DNA from: Polynucleobacter sp. HIN7
Lineage (GTDB): Bacteria; Pseudomonadota; Gammaproteobacteria; Burkholderiales; Burkholderiaceae
DNA length: 64,000 nt
Assembly: GCF_030297595.1 (NCBI RefSeq)
Contig: NZ_AP028138.1
Coordinates: forward strand, 1,054,001-1,118,000
Direction of reading: 5' to 3'
The position numbers and the translations under genes were made by a program. The notes under the pieces were generated by a model. It did no database searches. It saw nothing but the letters and a program-made list of their open reading frames with translations, and had not been told where the DNA came from. Positions 50,998 through 58,891 of this stretch are shown in pieces. Position 1 is the first letter of the stretch. Every line of letters begins with the position of its first letter.

Positions 50998-53088
50998 ATG
51001 AACCTGACATATTCAGTGATCGCAACACGGCGATCAGCCCTTTGGCTTGTGGCAACAGCTGCATTTAGTAGTGCAGCCATCGCACAACAAAATCCCATGC
51101 AAATTGATGTCACGGGCTCCCGTGAGTCTGCAAGCAGTATTTTGACTCCCACCAAGATCTTGCAAGGTAATGAGCTGCAAGATAAATTAGGCACCACCTT
51201 AGGTGCCACCATTGGAAATGAACTTGGTGTATCGCAAACGGGTTACGGTCTTGGTGCCTCGCGTCCTGTGATGCGCGGTCTCGAAGGAGCACGCGTACAG
51301 ATCTTACAAAACGGTCTATCGGTTGGCGATGTCTCAGCAATCTCTGCCGATCATGCGGTAGCCAGCCCAGTAGCGAACGCCAGACAGATTGAGATTTTGA
51401 GAGGGGCTGCCGCCCTGCTCTATGGCTCAGGATCGAGCGGTGGTTTGGTGAATATCGTCAATGATCGGATTCTGACAACGCTACCTGGTAAAGCTACGGG
51501 TGCTGTGAACACTAGCTATGACACGGTGAGCAATGGTCGTGCCGCATCGGGTGTCATTGAAGGCTCCGTAGGATCTGTGGCAGTTCATGTGGATACAGCA
51601 ATCAATAACAACCAGAACTATCGGATTCCGGGGAATTCAACCTTAGCTCCAGGGGGATGGCCAATCGGCCCCTATGAGGGAGAGACCGCTCCCAACTACA
51701 CCGGGAAGCTTCCCAACTCTTTTAACAACCAAAATAACTTGGGTGTAGGTGCGTCGTACATCGGTAAATCAGGGTACACAGGAATCTCAGTTGAGCGTTT
51801 GAACAATAACTACGGTATTCCAACGCCTGAGGGTGGATTTATTAATCAATCTCAAAATCGATACGACTTCCAGCACCAAACCCGTGAGCCATTTGCGGGG
51901 TTCTCTTCGATTAAGTTCAGCGCAGCGAATGGCAACTACAACCATACTGAATTTAAAACTTCTGGCGAAGCAGCTGCGGTTTGGAAAAACATAGCTAATG
52001 AATTTCGTTTAGAGCTTGCGCATAAACAGTTCATGGGCTGGAAAGGAACGTTTGGCGCACAAGTAACTAACAGTTCGATGGAGGCCACAGAGGTTGAAAG
52101 CGGAAGTTATGCCATCTTGCCATCCACCAAAACAAACTCGAATGCGCTCTTCTGGATTGAGGAAGGAAGATGGGGGGCATTGCAAGGAAATCTAGGCTTG
52201 CGTTACGACAACGTTGGGCAAAAACCGAATCTTGCAACAGAGTTTGAGGCTCCTTATTATGCAGGTCCAGGTGCCGCCCCTCTAGCGCCAGGCTTACAAA
52301 ACCGAAATTTCAATCTTCTATCGTATTCAGCAGGAGGTCTCTGGAACTTTGCAAACGGTTATGGAACTGGGTTGTCTTACACCGTTTCACAAAGAGCTCC
52401 TTCGGCTCCTGAACTTTACTCCTATGGGGTTCATGAAGCTACAGCGACTTTTGTTGTTGGAAACTCAAACCTCAATAAAGAAACCTCTCATAACCTCGAG
52501 TTGAATATCCAAAAAACATTAGGCAAAGTCAAAGGTAAGGTGAATGTATATCTCAACAAATTTAATAACTACATTTATGGTTACTACCTTCCGAATGAGT
52601 ATGCTGGGGCAGAAGATGATGAGCTATTCAACGTAGTCCAATATCAACAAGCCGCTGCCACCATTAAGGGGGCTGAGGGTGAGCTGACCTACAACTGGGG
52701 TAATGTCGGCAGTGGTGCACGCTTGTTTGCCGATGCGTCTCAAGGCACCTTTGATGCGGGTGGTAACCTGCCCTTGCAGCCTGCTCCTCGCGTTGGTGTG
52801 CAGGTGGCGCATCAGAAGAATGGTTGGTTGGCGAACGCCAGTTATACCTATAGCTTTCAGCAAAATCGTCTTGCTGACTGGGAGGTTGGCCCAACTCCAA
52901 GCTATAACCTCTTAAATGCCGGTTTGTCCTATACCGAAAAGATCAATAAGGTGAGTTGGACGGGCTATATGATGCTCAGAAATATTCTGAACGATGATAT
53001 TCGCTATGCCACCACACCGATGGCAGTTCGTTTGTATGCACCCCAACCGGGTCGCAGTTTGATGGTGGGTGTTCGAGCTAACTTCTAG
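50998..53088 (+). CDS. TonB-dependent outer-membrane receptor, ZnuD-like
   Basis: A 696-residue receptor. After a signal peptide (AAIAQQ) comes the plug: TLGATIGNELGVSQTGYGLG, RPVMRGLEGARVQILQNGLSVGD, SADHAVASPVANARQIEILRGAAALLYGSGSSGGLVNIV. The phrases ATLGATxGNELGV and DHAV...IEVLRGPAALLYG are those of ZnuD zinc receptors. A 22-strand barrel ends in RSLMVGVRANF with terminal Phe. It would take zinc or a zinc complex across the outer membrane, energised by TonB. I start at ATG 50998. Its end overlaps the convergent acyltransferase gene by 11 bases. Confidence 0.87.
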   Translation: MNLTYSVIATRRSALWLVATAAFSSAAIAQQNPMQIDVTGSRESASSILTPTKILQGNELQDKLGTTLGATIGNELGVSQTGYGLGASRPVMRGLEGARVQILQNGLSVGDVSAISADHAVASPVANARQIEILRGAAALLYGSGSSGGLVNIVNDRILTTLPGKATGAVNTSYDTVSNGRAASGVIEGSVGSVAVHVDTAINNNQNYRIPGNSTLAPGGWPIGPYEGETAPNYTGKLPNSFNNQNNLGVGASYIGKSGYTGISVERLNNNYGIPTPEGGFINQSQNRYDFQHQTREPFAGFSSIKFSAANGNYNHTEFKTSGEAAAVWKNIANEFRLELAHKQFMGWKGTFGAQVTNSSMEATEVESGSYAILPSTKTNSNALFWIEEGRWGALQGNLGLRYDNVGQKPNLATEFEAPYYAGPGAAPLAPGLQNRNFNLLSYSAGGLWNFANGYGTGLSYTVSQRAPSAPELYSYGVHEATATFVVGNSNLNKETSHNLELNIQKTLGKVKGKVNVYLNKFNNYIYGYYLPNEYAGAEDDELFNVVQYQQAAATIKGAEGELTYNWGNVGSGARLFADASQGTFDAGGNLPLQPAPRVGVQVAHQKNGWLANASYTYSFQQNRLADWEVGPTPSYNLLNAGLSYTEKINKVSWTGYMMLRNILNDDIRYATTPMAVRLYAPQPGRSLMVGVRANF

Positions 53089-53827
53089 AAGTCTCAATCA
53101 TGGATCGCACCTGGTTCTCGCAATACAGCGCGAGATCCTTGCGATCCAGTTCGACTGCAGGGCTTGGTGCAAAGATCAGCTCGACGGTAATAGCTTTGGC
53201 TCTCAGCATCTTGGCAATGGAATCAATCAAGGTCATGTCGCCAATGAAGGCGGTGGCATCGCTATATTCCTGATGCGCATTGCGATACCGAATGGCCATT
53301 GGGAAGGTTTGAACCTGGGTTTGGGCGGCTGACTCAAAGAGATTCGTCTTGAAGGGTAAAACCCGATCTCCTGCCGTCGAGGTGCCCTCTGGGAAGATGC
53401 ATATTGGCTCTTTAGGCAGAAGGTCTTCTAATTGTTTAGCAATCTCTTTGCCGTGTCGTTTGTTATCTCGACGAATAAAGAGCGTACCGGTTTGCCTTGC
53501 CATCCAGCCAAAGATGGGCCAGCTTGCTACCTCGGATTTGGCGACAAAGCGGCAAGGCAAGAAGGAATGAATACTGGCAATATCAATCCAAGAAATATGG
53601 TTAGCCGAAATCAGATAGCCCCCGCTCTTGGGTAAATACTCGGCATTGATGACCTTGAGTTTGAGCTTAAAGATCTTAAGAAGTTGTCTTGACCAAGTCT
53701 GAATATGATGTTTTTTGGTCGATTCCTGCGCAAAGGGGAAAATCACAATCAGAATCAATGCGCCTTTGATCACATGGAAAATGATTTGCAAGGCGGGCCA
53801 GAATAAGAGTCGGGATGAATCTGCCAT
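53078..53827 (-). CDS. 1-acylglycerol-3-phosphate acyltransferase-like protein (PlsC/OlsA family)
   Basis: A 249-residue membrane-associated acyltransferase: hydrophobic N-terminus (about 8-32), the catalytic NHISWID with His77 and Asp82, and FPEGT at 145-149. PlsC makes phosphatidic acid; the related OlsA finishes ornithine lipid from lyso-ornithine lipid, and the family cannot be split on motif alone. Divergent from plcP and only 96 bases away, with the three-repeat Pho box between them, it could share phosphate control. An olsB-type gene is nearby. Confidence 0.87.
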   Translation of the reverse strand: MADSSRLLFWPALQIIFHVIKGALILIVIFPFAQESTKKHHIQTWSRQLLKIFKLKLKVINAEYLPKSGGYLISANHISWIDIASIHSFLPCRFVAKSEVASWPIFGWMARQTGTLFIRRDNKRHGKEIAKQLEDLLPKEPICIFPEGTSTAGDRVLPFKTNLFESAAQTQVQTFPMAIRYRNAHQEYSDATAFIGDMTLIDSIAKMLRAKAITVELIFAPSPAVELDRKDLALYCENQVRSMIETSRS

Positions 53828-53860
53828 AGTTGAGATAATAAAGGGGGTTGCCCCGGAGCT

Positions 53861-53893
53861 TGTCATCAAACTGACACCAAAGTGTCATGATGA
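53861..53893. promoter_or_regulatory. Pho box: three 11-base PhoB repeats
   Basis: Three successive 11-base units, TGTCATCAAAC, TGACACCAAAG and TGTCATGATGA, give TGTCA/TGACA/TGTCA at exact 11-base spacing, matching the PhoB consensus (TGTCA, six bases, TGTCA). The last unit ends 30 bases before the plcP start, the right place to replace the -35 element (a weak -10, CATTGT, is at 53910). The divergent plsC gene may also be served, since the reverse strand reads TGACA/TGTCA/TGACA at the same spacing. Confidence 0.82.
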
Positions 53894-53923
53894 TTTCATG
53901 ATGCGGTGGCATTGTAGAGGTCC

Positions 53924-54790
53924 ATGGAGCACTATCGAGCCATTTGGATCTCAGACGTGCATCTCGGGACACCTGGATGCCAGGCAAAGTTCCTCCTCGA
54001 TTTCTTAAAGCATAACGAATCCGATACTCTTTATTTGGTTGGCGACATCATTGATGGCTGGCGCTTAAAGAAGAGTATTTACTGGCCTCAGTCGCATAAC
54101 GATGTCGTGCAAAAGATCTTACGCAAGGCTCGCAAAGGTACTGAGGTCGTCTATGTGCCCGGTAATCATGATGAGTCTGTGCGTCAGTTCTTGGGCCTCT
54201 CCTTTGGTGAAATCAAAGTCGTTCCGGAGGCTATTCATACGACGGCCGATGGTCGCAAGCTCTGGATTACCCATGGTGATTTATTTGATGGCGTGATGCA
54301 ATACGCCAAGTGGCTTGCCTATGTGGGCGACAATCTCTACTCCCTCATTTTGTACTTCAATCGCTATCTCAATCTACTGCGTATTCGGATGGGCATGCAG
54401 TATTGGTCGCTCTCACAATACTTAAAGCACCAGGTCAAGAATGCGGTGAGCTACATTGCCGACTTTGAAATGATCATGGCCCGCGAGGCCCGTTTACGGG
54501 GCTGCCAAGGCGTGGTCTGTGGGCATATTCATAAAGCCGAGATCCGTATGATCGATAACCTCCTCTATTGCAATGATGGCGATTGGGTCGAGAGTTTGAC
54601 CGCCTTAGTTGAGACCCATGAGGGTGAGCTCAAGATTGTGCATTGGCCACGCATCTTAGATGACAAACCGGTTATCGAAGAGGTGATGGTTGAGCAAATG
54701 AGTCTATCGATTTCTTTTCCGAGCCGAGCCGCATCGCCTGCGTTGATGGCGCAATCCACTACCACTCATTCAATGGAGACTATTTCATGA
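53924..54790 (+). CDS. plcP: PlcP-type metallophosphoesterase (phosphate-starvation phospholipase C family)
   Basis: A 288-residue cytoplasmic metallophosphoesterase of the COG2908 group. Metal motifs are DVHLG at 11-15, GDIID at 40-44, GNHDE at 80-84, THGD at 116-119 and GHIH at 200-203. The family also contains LpxH (UDP-diacylglucosamine pyrophosphatase) but QSHNDVVQKILRKARKG and WSLSQYLKHQVKNAV are typical of PlcP of Sinorhizobium and marine bacteria, which splits phospholipids to diacylglycerol and a phospho-alcohol under phosphate stress. Directly next are an Agt-type transferase and dgkA (ATGA overlaps), and a Pho box lies upstream. An LpxH-like role cannot be excluded from sequence alone. 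Confidence 0.83.
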   Translation: MEHYRAIWISDVHLGTPGCQAKFLLDFLKHNESDTLYLVGDIIDGWRLKKSIYWPQSHNDVVQKILRKARKGTEVVYVPGNHDESVRQFLGLSFGEIKVVPEAIHTTADGRKLWITHGDLFDGVMQYAKWLAYVGDNLYSLILYFNRYLNLLRIRMGMQYWSLSQYLKHQVKNAVSYIADFEMIMAREARLRGCQGVVCGHIHKAEIRMIDNLLYCNDGDWVESLTALVETHEGELKIVHWPRILDDKPVIEEVMVEQMSLSISFPSRAASPALMAQSTTTHSMETIS

Positions 54791-55815
54791 GAATCATGAT
54801 CGTAACTGACGCTTGGGAACCCCAAGTCAATGGGGTTGTCAGAACCCTCAAGCAAACCACCTATGAGCTCCAAAAGATGGGGCATCAGGTCGAGATGATT
54901 ACGCCCACAGAATTTAAGACCATTCCCTGCCCCACCTATCCAGACATTTCTTTATCGATCTTGCCTGGCAAAGGTGTCACTAAACGCATGAAGGCCTTCT
55001 CGCCCGATGCAATTCATATTGCGACCGAGGGTCCACTGGGCCTGGCCGCACGCTCCTACGCACTGCGCCACAACTTACCATTCTCCACCGCTTATCACAC
55101 CCGTTTTCCGGAATACGTCTACGCACGCACCCGCATTCCACTGGCGTGGACTTATCGGTTTCTGAAGTGGTTTCATGGTCCCTCGATGGCAGTGATGGCG
55201 CCCACTCAAGTGGTGAAAGACGATCTCGAGAAATACGGTTTTGACAATGTCGTGATCTGGTCGCGCGGCGTTGATCTAGAGATATTTAAAGTCCAACCCT
55301 CCAAAGTATTAAATTCAGCTCATCCTATCTTTTTATATGTGGGTCGGGTTGCGGTTGAGAAAAACATCAATGCGTTTTTGGAAATTGATCTCCCGGGATC
55401 AAAGTGGGTAGTCGGAGATGGTCCGGCCTTAAAGGAAATTAAAGAGAAATACCCACTCGTCAACTATCTTGGTGTCTTAAATCAATATCAATTGGCTGAG
55501 GTCTATGCAGCCGCTGATGTCTTTGTGTTCCCGAGCAAGACTGACACCTTTGGTCTCGTTTTACTTGAAGCCATGGCTTGCGGTTTGCCTGTAGCAGCCT
55601 ATCCTGTCACTGGTCCAATTGATGTACTGGGTGATTCCAAAGCTGGAGTCATGCATGCGGATTTAAAGACCGCGTGTATGGAAGCCCTAAGGATTCCGCG
55701 TGAGGTGGCCCGCGCCCATGCCGAGAAGTTCTCATGGAAAGCGGCGAGTGAGCAGTTTGCCAATCATCTAAAGCCAGTGCGTGTGCATGTGAGCACGCAA
55801 ACGGTTCCCGCTTGA
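54787..55815 (+). CDS. Agt-type glycosyltransferase (diacylglycerol glycosylation)
   Basis: A 342-residue GT-B family 4 glycosyltransferase. VTDAWEPQVNGVVRTL at the N-terminus, HIATEGPLGLAAR, FSTAYHTRFPEYVYARTRIPLAWTYRFLKWFH, and the donor region ADVFVFPSKTDTFGLVLLEAMACGLPVAA are shared with Agt of rhizobia, which makes glycosyl-diacylglycerol or glucuronosyl lipid from the product of PlcP. It is coupled to plcP and dgkA by four-base overlaps on both sides. The donor sugar is not readable from the sequence. Confidence 0.85.
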   Translation: MRIMIVTDAWEPQVNGVVRTLKQTTYELQKMGHQVEMITPTEFKTIPCPTYPDISLSILPGKGVTKRMKAFSPDAIHIATEGPLGLAARSYALRHNLPFSTAYHTRFPEYVYARTRIPLAWTYRFLKWFHGPSMAVMAPTQVVKDDLEKYGFDNVVIWSRGVDLEIFKVQPSKVLNSAHPIFLYVGRVAVEKNINAFLEIDLPGSKWVVGDGPALKEIKEKYPLVNYLGVLNQYQLAEVYAAADVFVFPSKTDTFGLVLLEAMACGLPVAAYPVTGPIDVLGDSKAGVMHADLKTACMEALRIPREVARAHAEKFSWKAASEQFANHLKPVRVHVSTQTVPA

Positions 55816-56216
55816 TGAGCCAACCATACGACATTAAACAAAATCCCCATAAGGGGAATCGCGGTCTGACCCGAGCGATTCATGCGGCCAAGAACTCCTG
55901 GCATGGTTTGGTCTTTGCATTTAAAGAGGAAAGTGCTTTCCGGCAGGAACTGGTCTTATTAGTAGTCTTAAGTCCCGTTGCTGCTCTCTTGCCGATCGGC
56001 CTTCTTGCGAAGGCTCTCATGATCTGCTCCTTAATCATGGTGCTGGTGATTGAACTGCTGAACTCGAGCGTAGAAGCCGCTATCGACCGAATCTCCTTTG
56101 AGCACCATGACCTCTCCAAGCGGGCCAAGGATTTTGGCTCTGCCGCTGTGATGCTAGCCCTACTCATTGCCTTTGTGATCTGGGCTACCGTCCTCTATCA
56201 AGAATTTATTCAATAA
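55812..56216 (+). CDS. dgkA: Diacylglycerol kinase DgkA
   Basis: A 134-residue integral membrane kinase with three helices. NSWHGLVFAFKEESAFRQELVLL is the N-terminal amphipathic part and VIELLNSSVEAAIDRIS carries the catalytic Glu and Asn motif of the family. It phosphorylates diacylglycerol to phosphatidic acid. Placed after plcP and agt in one overlapping run, it provides a return path for diacylglycerol that PlcP releases and Agt does not use. Confidence 0.93.
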   Translation: MMSQPYDIKQNPHKGNRGLTRAIHAAKNSWHGLVFAFKEESAFRQELVLLVVLSPVAALLPIGLLAKALMICSLIMVLVIELLNSSVEAAIDRISFEHHDLSKRAKDFGSAAVMLALLIAFVIWATVLYQEFIQ

Positions 56217-56234
56217 AAACAATTACTTATGATT

Positions 56235-56263
56235 TTGTCACCCCTGCCTTATTCCTGTAATAT
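56235..56263 (+). promoter_or_regulatory. Sigma-70-type promoter for the olsB-like gene
   Basis: -35 TTGTCA (56235-56240), a 17-base spacer and -10 TAATAT (56258-56263), 39 bases before the start. The -35 contains TGTCA, the core of a PhoB repeat, but no second repeat at 11-base spacing is seen. Confidence 0.5.
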
Positions 56264-56301
56264 ATGCCCTATAGGATCAGGCTATCAACTAAGGAATCAC
56301 A

Positions 56302-57249
56302 ATGCCTGATATCCCAAATCCTTTTTCGCCTTTAGACAACCTATTTATTACAACGAAACGTCATGCGAACGCATCAATTTCCACTAAACCCTGGGCGGAT
56401 AAATTGAATCCTCTCAAAAAGCTCTTTGGCAAAAAGCCAGAGACTCCTGAGGGCGATATCAAGTCCGACACGCCCACGTCTAAGACTGGATTAGAAAACG
56501 TTCCTCAGCTCTTAGGTAAAGCCAAGCGTGCTCCCTTTAAGATCTCGTGGGCCATCAATGCCGAGGAGATTAAAGAGGCGCAGCGCCTGCGTTACAAGGT
56601 ATTTGCCGAAGAGATGGGTGCGCATCTGCCAGTCAATGAAGAGGGTCTTGATATCGATGAGTTTGATGCCTATTGCGATCATTTATTGATTCGTGACCCA
56701 GAGACCTTACGCGTCATTGGTACTTACCGGGTCCTGCCACCTCATAAAGCCAGTCAACTTGGCCGCCTTTACTCAGATTCGGAGTTTGATCTCTCCCGCA
56801 TTAATCACTTGCGACCCAAAATGGTTGAGGTGGGTCGCTCGTGTGTGCATGAAGACTATCGCTCGGGTGCAGTGATCATGGCGCTATGGAGTGGTCTTGG
56901 CCAGTATATGAAGCAGCACCAATACGAGATCATGCTTGGTTGCGCCAGCATCCCAATGGCCGATGGCGGTCACTATGCAGCCAGCCTCTACAACTCGCTC
57001 GGACCAGAGCAAATGGCACCCGTTGAGAACCATGCGTTTCCGAAGCTACCTCTCCCCTTAGATCGCTTAAATGGCGGTCTGCATGTGGAAGCACCACCGC
57101 TCATTAAGGGCTACCTGAAACTCGGGGCTAAGATTTGCAGTGCTCCTGCTTGGGATCCCGACTTCAACACCGCCGACCTACTCACGATGCTGCGCCTCTC
57201 AGAAATGAATCCGCGCTACGCGAAGCATTTTCTGGAAAAGGCGGACTAA
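56302..57249 (+). CDS. OlsB-type GNAT acyltransferase (ornithine lipid synthesis)
   Basis: A 315-residue protein. After about 75 residues of low conservation comes the acyl-ACP N-acyltransferase domain: AQRLRYKVFAEEMGAHL, DEFDAYCDHLLIRDP, VIGTYRVLPP, VEVGRSCVHEDYRSG and IMLGCASIPM. These match OlsB, which joins a 3-hydroxyacyl chain to ornithine, or related hemolysin-like acyltransferases. AAGGA 6 bases upstream supports ATG 56302. It lies 85 bases after dgkA with its own promoter. Ornithine lipid, a phosphorus-free membrane lipid, fits the neighbourhood; substrate is inferred. Confidence 0.8.
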   Translation: MPDIPNPFSPLDNLFITTKRHANASISTKPWADKLNPLKKLFGKKPETPEGDIKSDTPTSKTGLENVPQLLGKAKRAPFKISWAINAEEIKEAQRLRYKVFAEEMGAHLPVNEEGLDIDEFDAYCDHLLIRDPETLRVIGTYRVLPPHKASQLGRLYSDSEFDLSRINHLRPKMVEVGRSCVHEDYRSGAVIMALWSGLGQYMKQHQYEIMLGCASIPMADGGHYAASLYNSLGPEQMAPVENHAFPKLPLPLDRLNGGLHVEAPPLIKGYLKLGAKICSAPAWDPDFNTADLLTMLRLSEMNPRYAKHFLEKAD

Positions 57250-58814
57250 TCCGTTAGCTTTAGGGTGTAGCGGTACCCGATTCGTTCCCACTCCGCCGCT
57301 TCTTTACGTAGACTGAACTCGGTTAAGGGGTGGGCATTGGCCCACTGCCGATCAATCGCAACCTCAAAGGTCTCGCTATTAGGATTCTTTATCTTCACCT
57401 TTGGTAGGTGCTCATCCATGCGTGAGCGGCACAAGACATGCGCTAGACGAATGCAGAATAACATACGCCAGTCGGTGAAGTTGGCATTGTTTGAGAGCTT
57501 GCCCAGTTTGCCTGTATGTCCTAATAAGAGCGCTGCCAGTCGGGCTTGATCATTCTTGGAGAACCCTGGCATATCCGCATTTGCGGCGATATAGGCTGAA
57601 TGTTTGTGATAGCCGTTATGCGAGATTGATAATCCGACTTCATGTAGGTTTGCTGACCAACCAAGTAAGGCAAGGTTATCGGTACGGCTCTCGTGATTAG
57701 GCTTTGGTAATTGGGCTAAGAACTCCGCTGCCAAAGTGCCTAAACGATGCGCCTGCTCACGATCAACTGCATAACGTTGCATAAACTGCTCAACGGTCAC
57801 AAAGCGCATGTCGTCGTGCTGCGTCCGTCCTAATAAATCGTAGAGCACGCCAACTCGGAGGGCTGCATCACTAACTTCCATACGCTCAATACCTAACTCA
57901 TCAAAGATGGCGAGCATGATGGATAGTCCACCCGGCAAGACGGGGCGACGATCATCCTTGAGGTTGATGAGATTGACTCGATCGATGTGATCAAAATCTA
58001 GAAGGCGTTTCTTCAGGCCCTTGAGACCCTGCAAGGTAATTACTCCGGCACCACTATTGTCTAGCGGGTCCAGGGTTGACTTCTCCCCTGAACCATTCAA
58101 TTTGTTATCCGCTATCAAGTCAGCCAAAGCGCGTGCCGTTCCCGATGAGCCAATCACTTGATTCCAGCCCGATTTACTAAATCGGCCCTTAATTACCTGC
58201 ACCTCACGACGCGCAGCCAGCTCAGCCTCTTTGAATGCGTGGGGATCAATCACTCCATTGGGGAAAAAACGAATACTATGCGATACACAACCAATATAAA
58301 GGCTCTCCAGGAGCTTCGGCTCGTAACCCTTACCGATGATGAACTCACTCGAGCCACCACCCACATCGATTACCAAGCGATTGCCTGAAACAGCTGGAGC
58401 CTCATGCGAGGTACCGATATAAATGAGACGGGCTTCTTCCACTCCAGCGATTACCTCAATCGGAAATCCCAAAGCAACCTGAGCCTCTTGCACAAACTTT
58501 TGCGCATTGCGCGCTACCCGTAAGGTGTTGGTGGCAACGGCTCTCACCTGTTCAGGTCGAAAGCCCCGCAAGCGCTCGCCAAAGCGTCGAATCGCCCCTA
58601 AACCCCGCTCCATCGCCTCGTCATCCAAGACCTTGCCAGGGGTTAGGCCGGCTGCCAAACGAACTGGCTCGCGCAAGGTGTCGATGGTACGTAACTGCAT
58701 CCCGGAGGGAGTAATGTAGGCCTGGCAGATGAGCAATCGAAAGCTATTGGAGCCAAGGTCTACAGCGGCCACTAGGTCTAGTCCGGGCTTATTAGGGGTG
58801 CTGGTCTTAGACAC
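57246..58814 (-). CDS. ppx: Exopolyphosphatase Ppx/GppA
   Basis: A 522-residue ASKHA-fold phosphatase. VAAVDLGSNSFRLLI is the first phosphate motif, LVIDVGGGSSEFII the second, and IGSSGTARALADL and SIMLAIFDELGIERM follow; the C-terminal third is the HD-like domain with HEVGLSISHNGYHKHSAYI. It releases phosphate from polyphosphate ends or acts on pppGpp. Divergent from ppk with 77 bases between starts, and convergent (four-base overlap) with the olsB-type gene. Confidence 0.94.
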   Translation of the reverse strand: MSKTSTPNKPGLDLVAAVDLGSNSFRLLICQAYITPSGMQLRTIDTLREPVRLAAGLTPGKVLDDEAMERGLGAIRRFGERLRGFRPEQVRAVATNTLRVARNAQKFVQEAQVALGFPIEVIAGVEEARLIYIGTSHEAPAVSGNRLVIDVGGGSSEFIIGKGYEPKLLESLYIGCVSHSIRFFPNGVIDPHAFKEAELAARREVQVIKGRFSKSGWNQVIGSSGTARALADLIADNKLNGSGEKSTLDPLDNSGAGVITLQGLKGLKKRLLDFDHIDRVNLINLKDDRRPVLPGGLSIMLAIFDELGIERMEVSDAALRVGVLYDLLGRTQHDDMRFVTVEQFMQRYAVDREQAHRLGTLAAEFLAQLPKPNHESRTDNLALLGWSANLHEVGLSISHNGYHKHSAYIAANADMPGFSKNDQARLAALLLGHTGKLGKLSNNANFTDWRMLFCIRLAHVLCRSRMDEHLPKVKIKNPNSETFEVAIDRQWANAHPLTEFSLRKEAAEWERIGYRYTLKLTD

Positions 58815-58891
58815 GGTATTTAGGATTTATTAAAGTCAAAGACTATTATCGTATGAAATAAAAGTGACACATTTGTGAAATATAAAGAGAT

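Noticed and set aside
58865-58886. TGACACATTTG and TGAAATATAAA, a possible two-repeat Pho box before ppk
   Set aside because: The second unit departs from TGTCA/TGACA and the pair ends only five bases before the ppk start, too close to serve as a promoter element for ppk. For ppx it points the right way only weakly.
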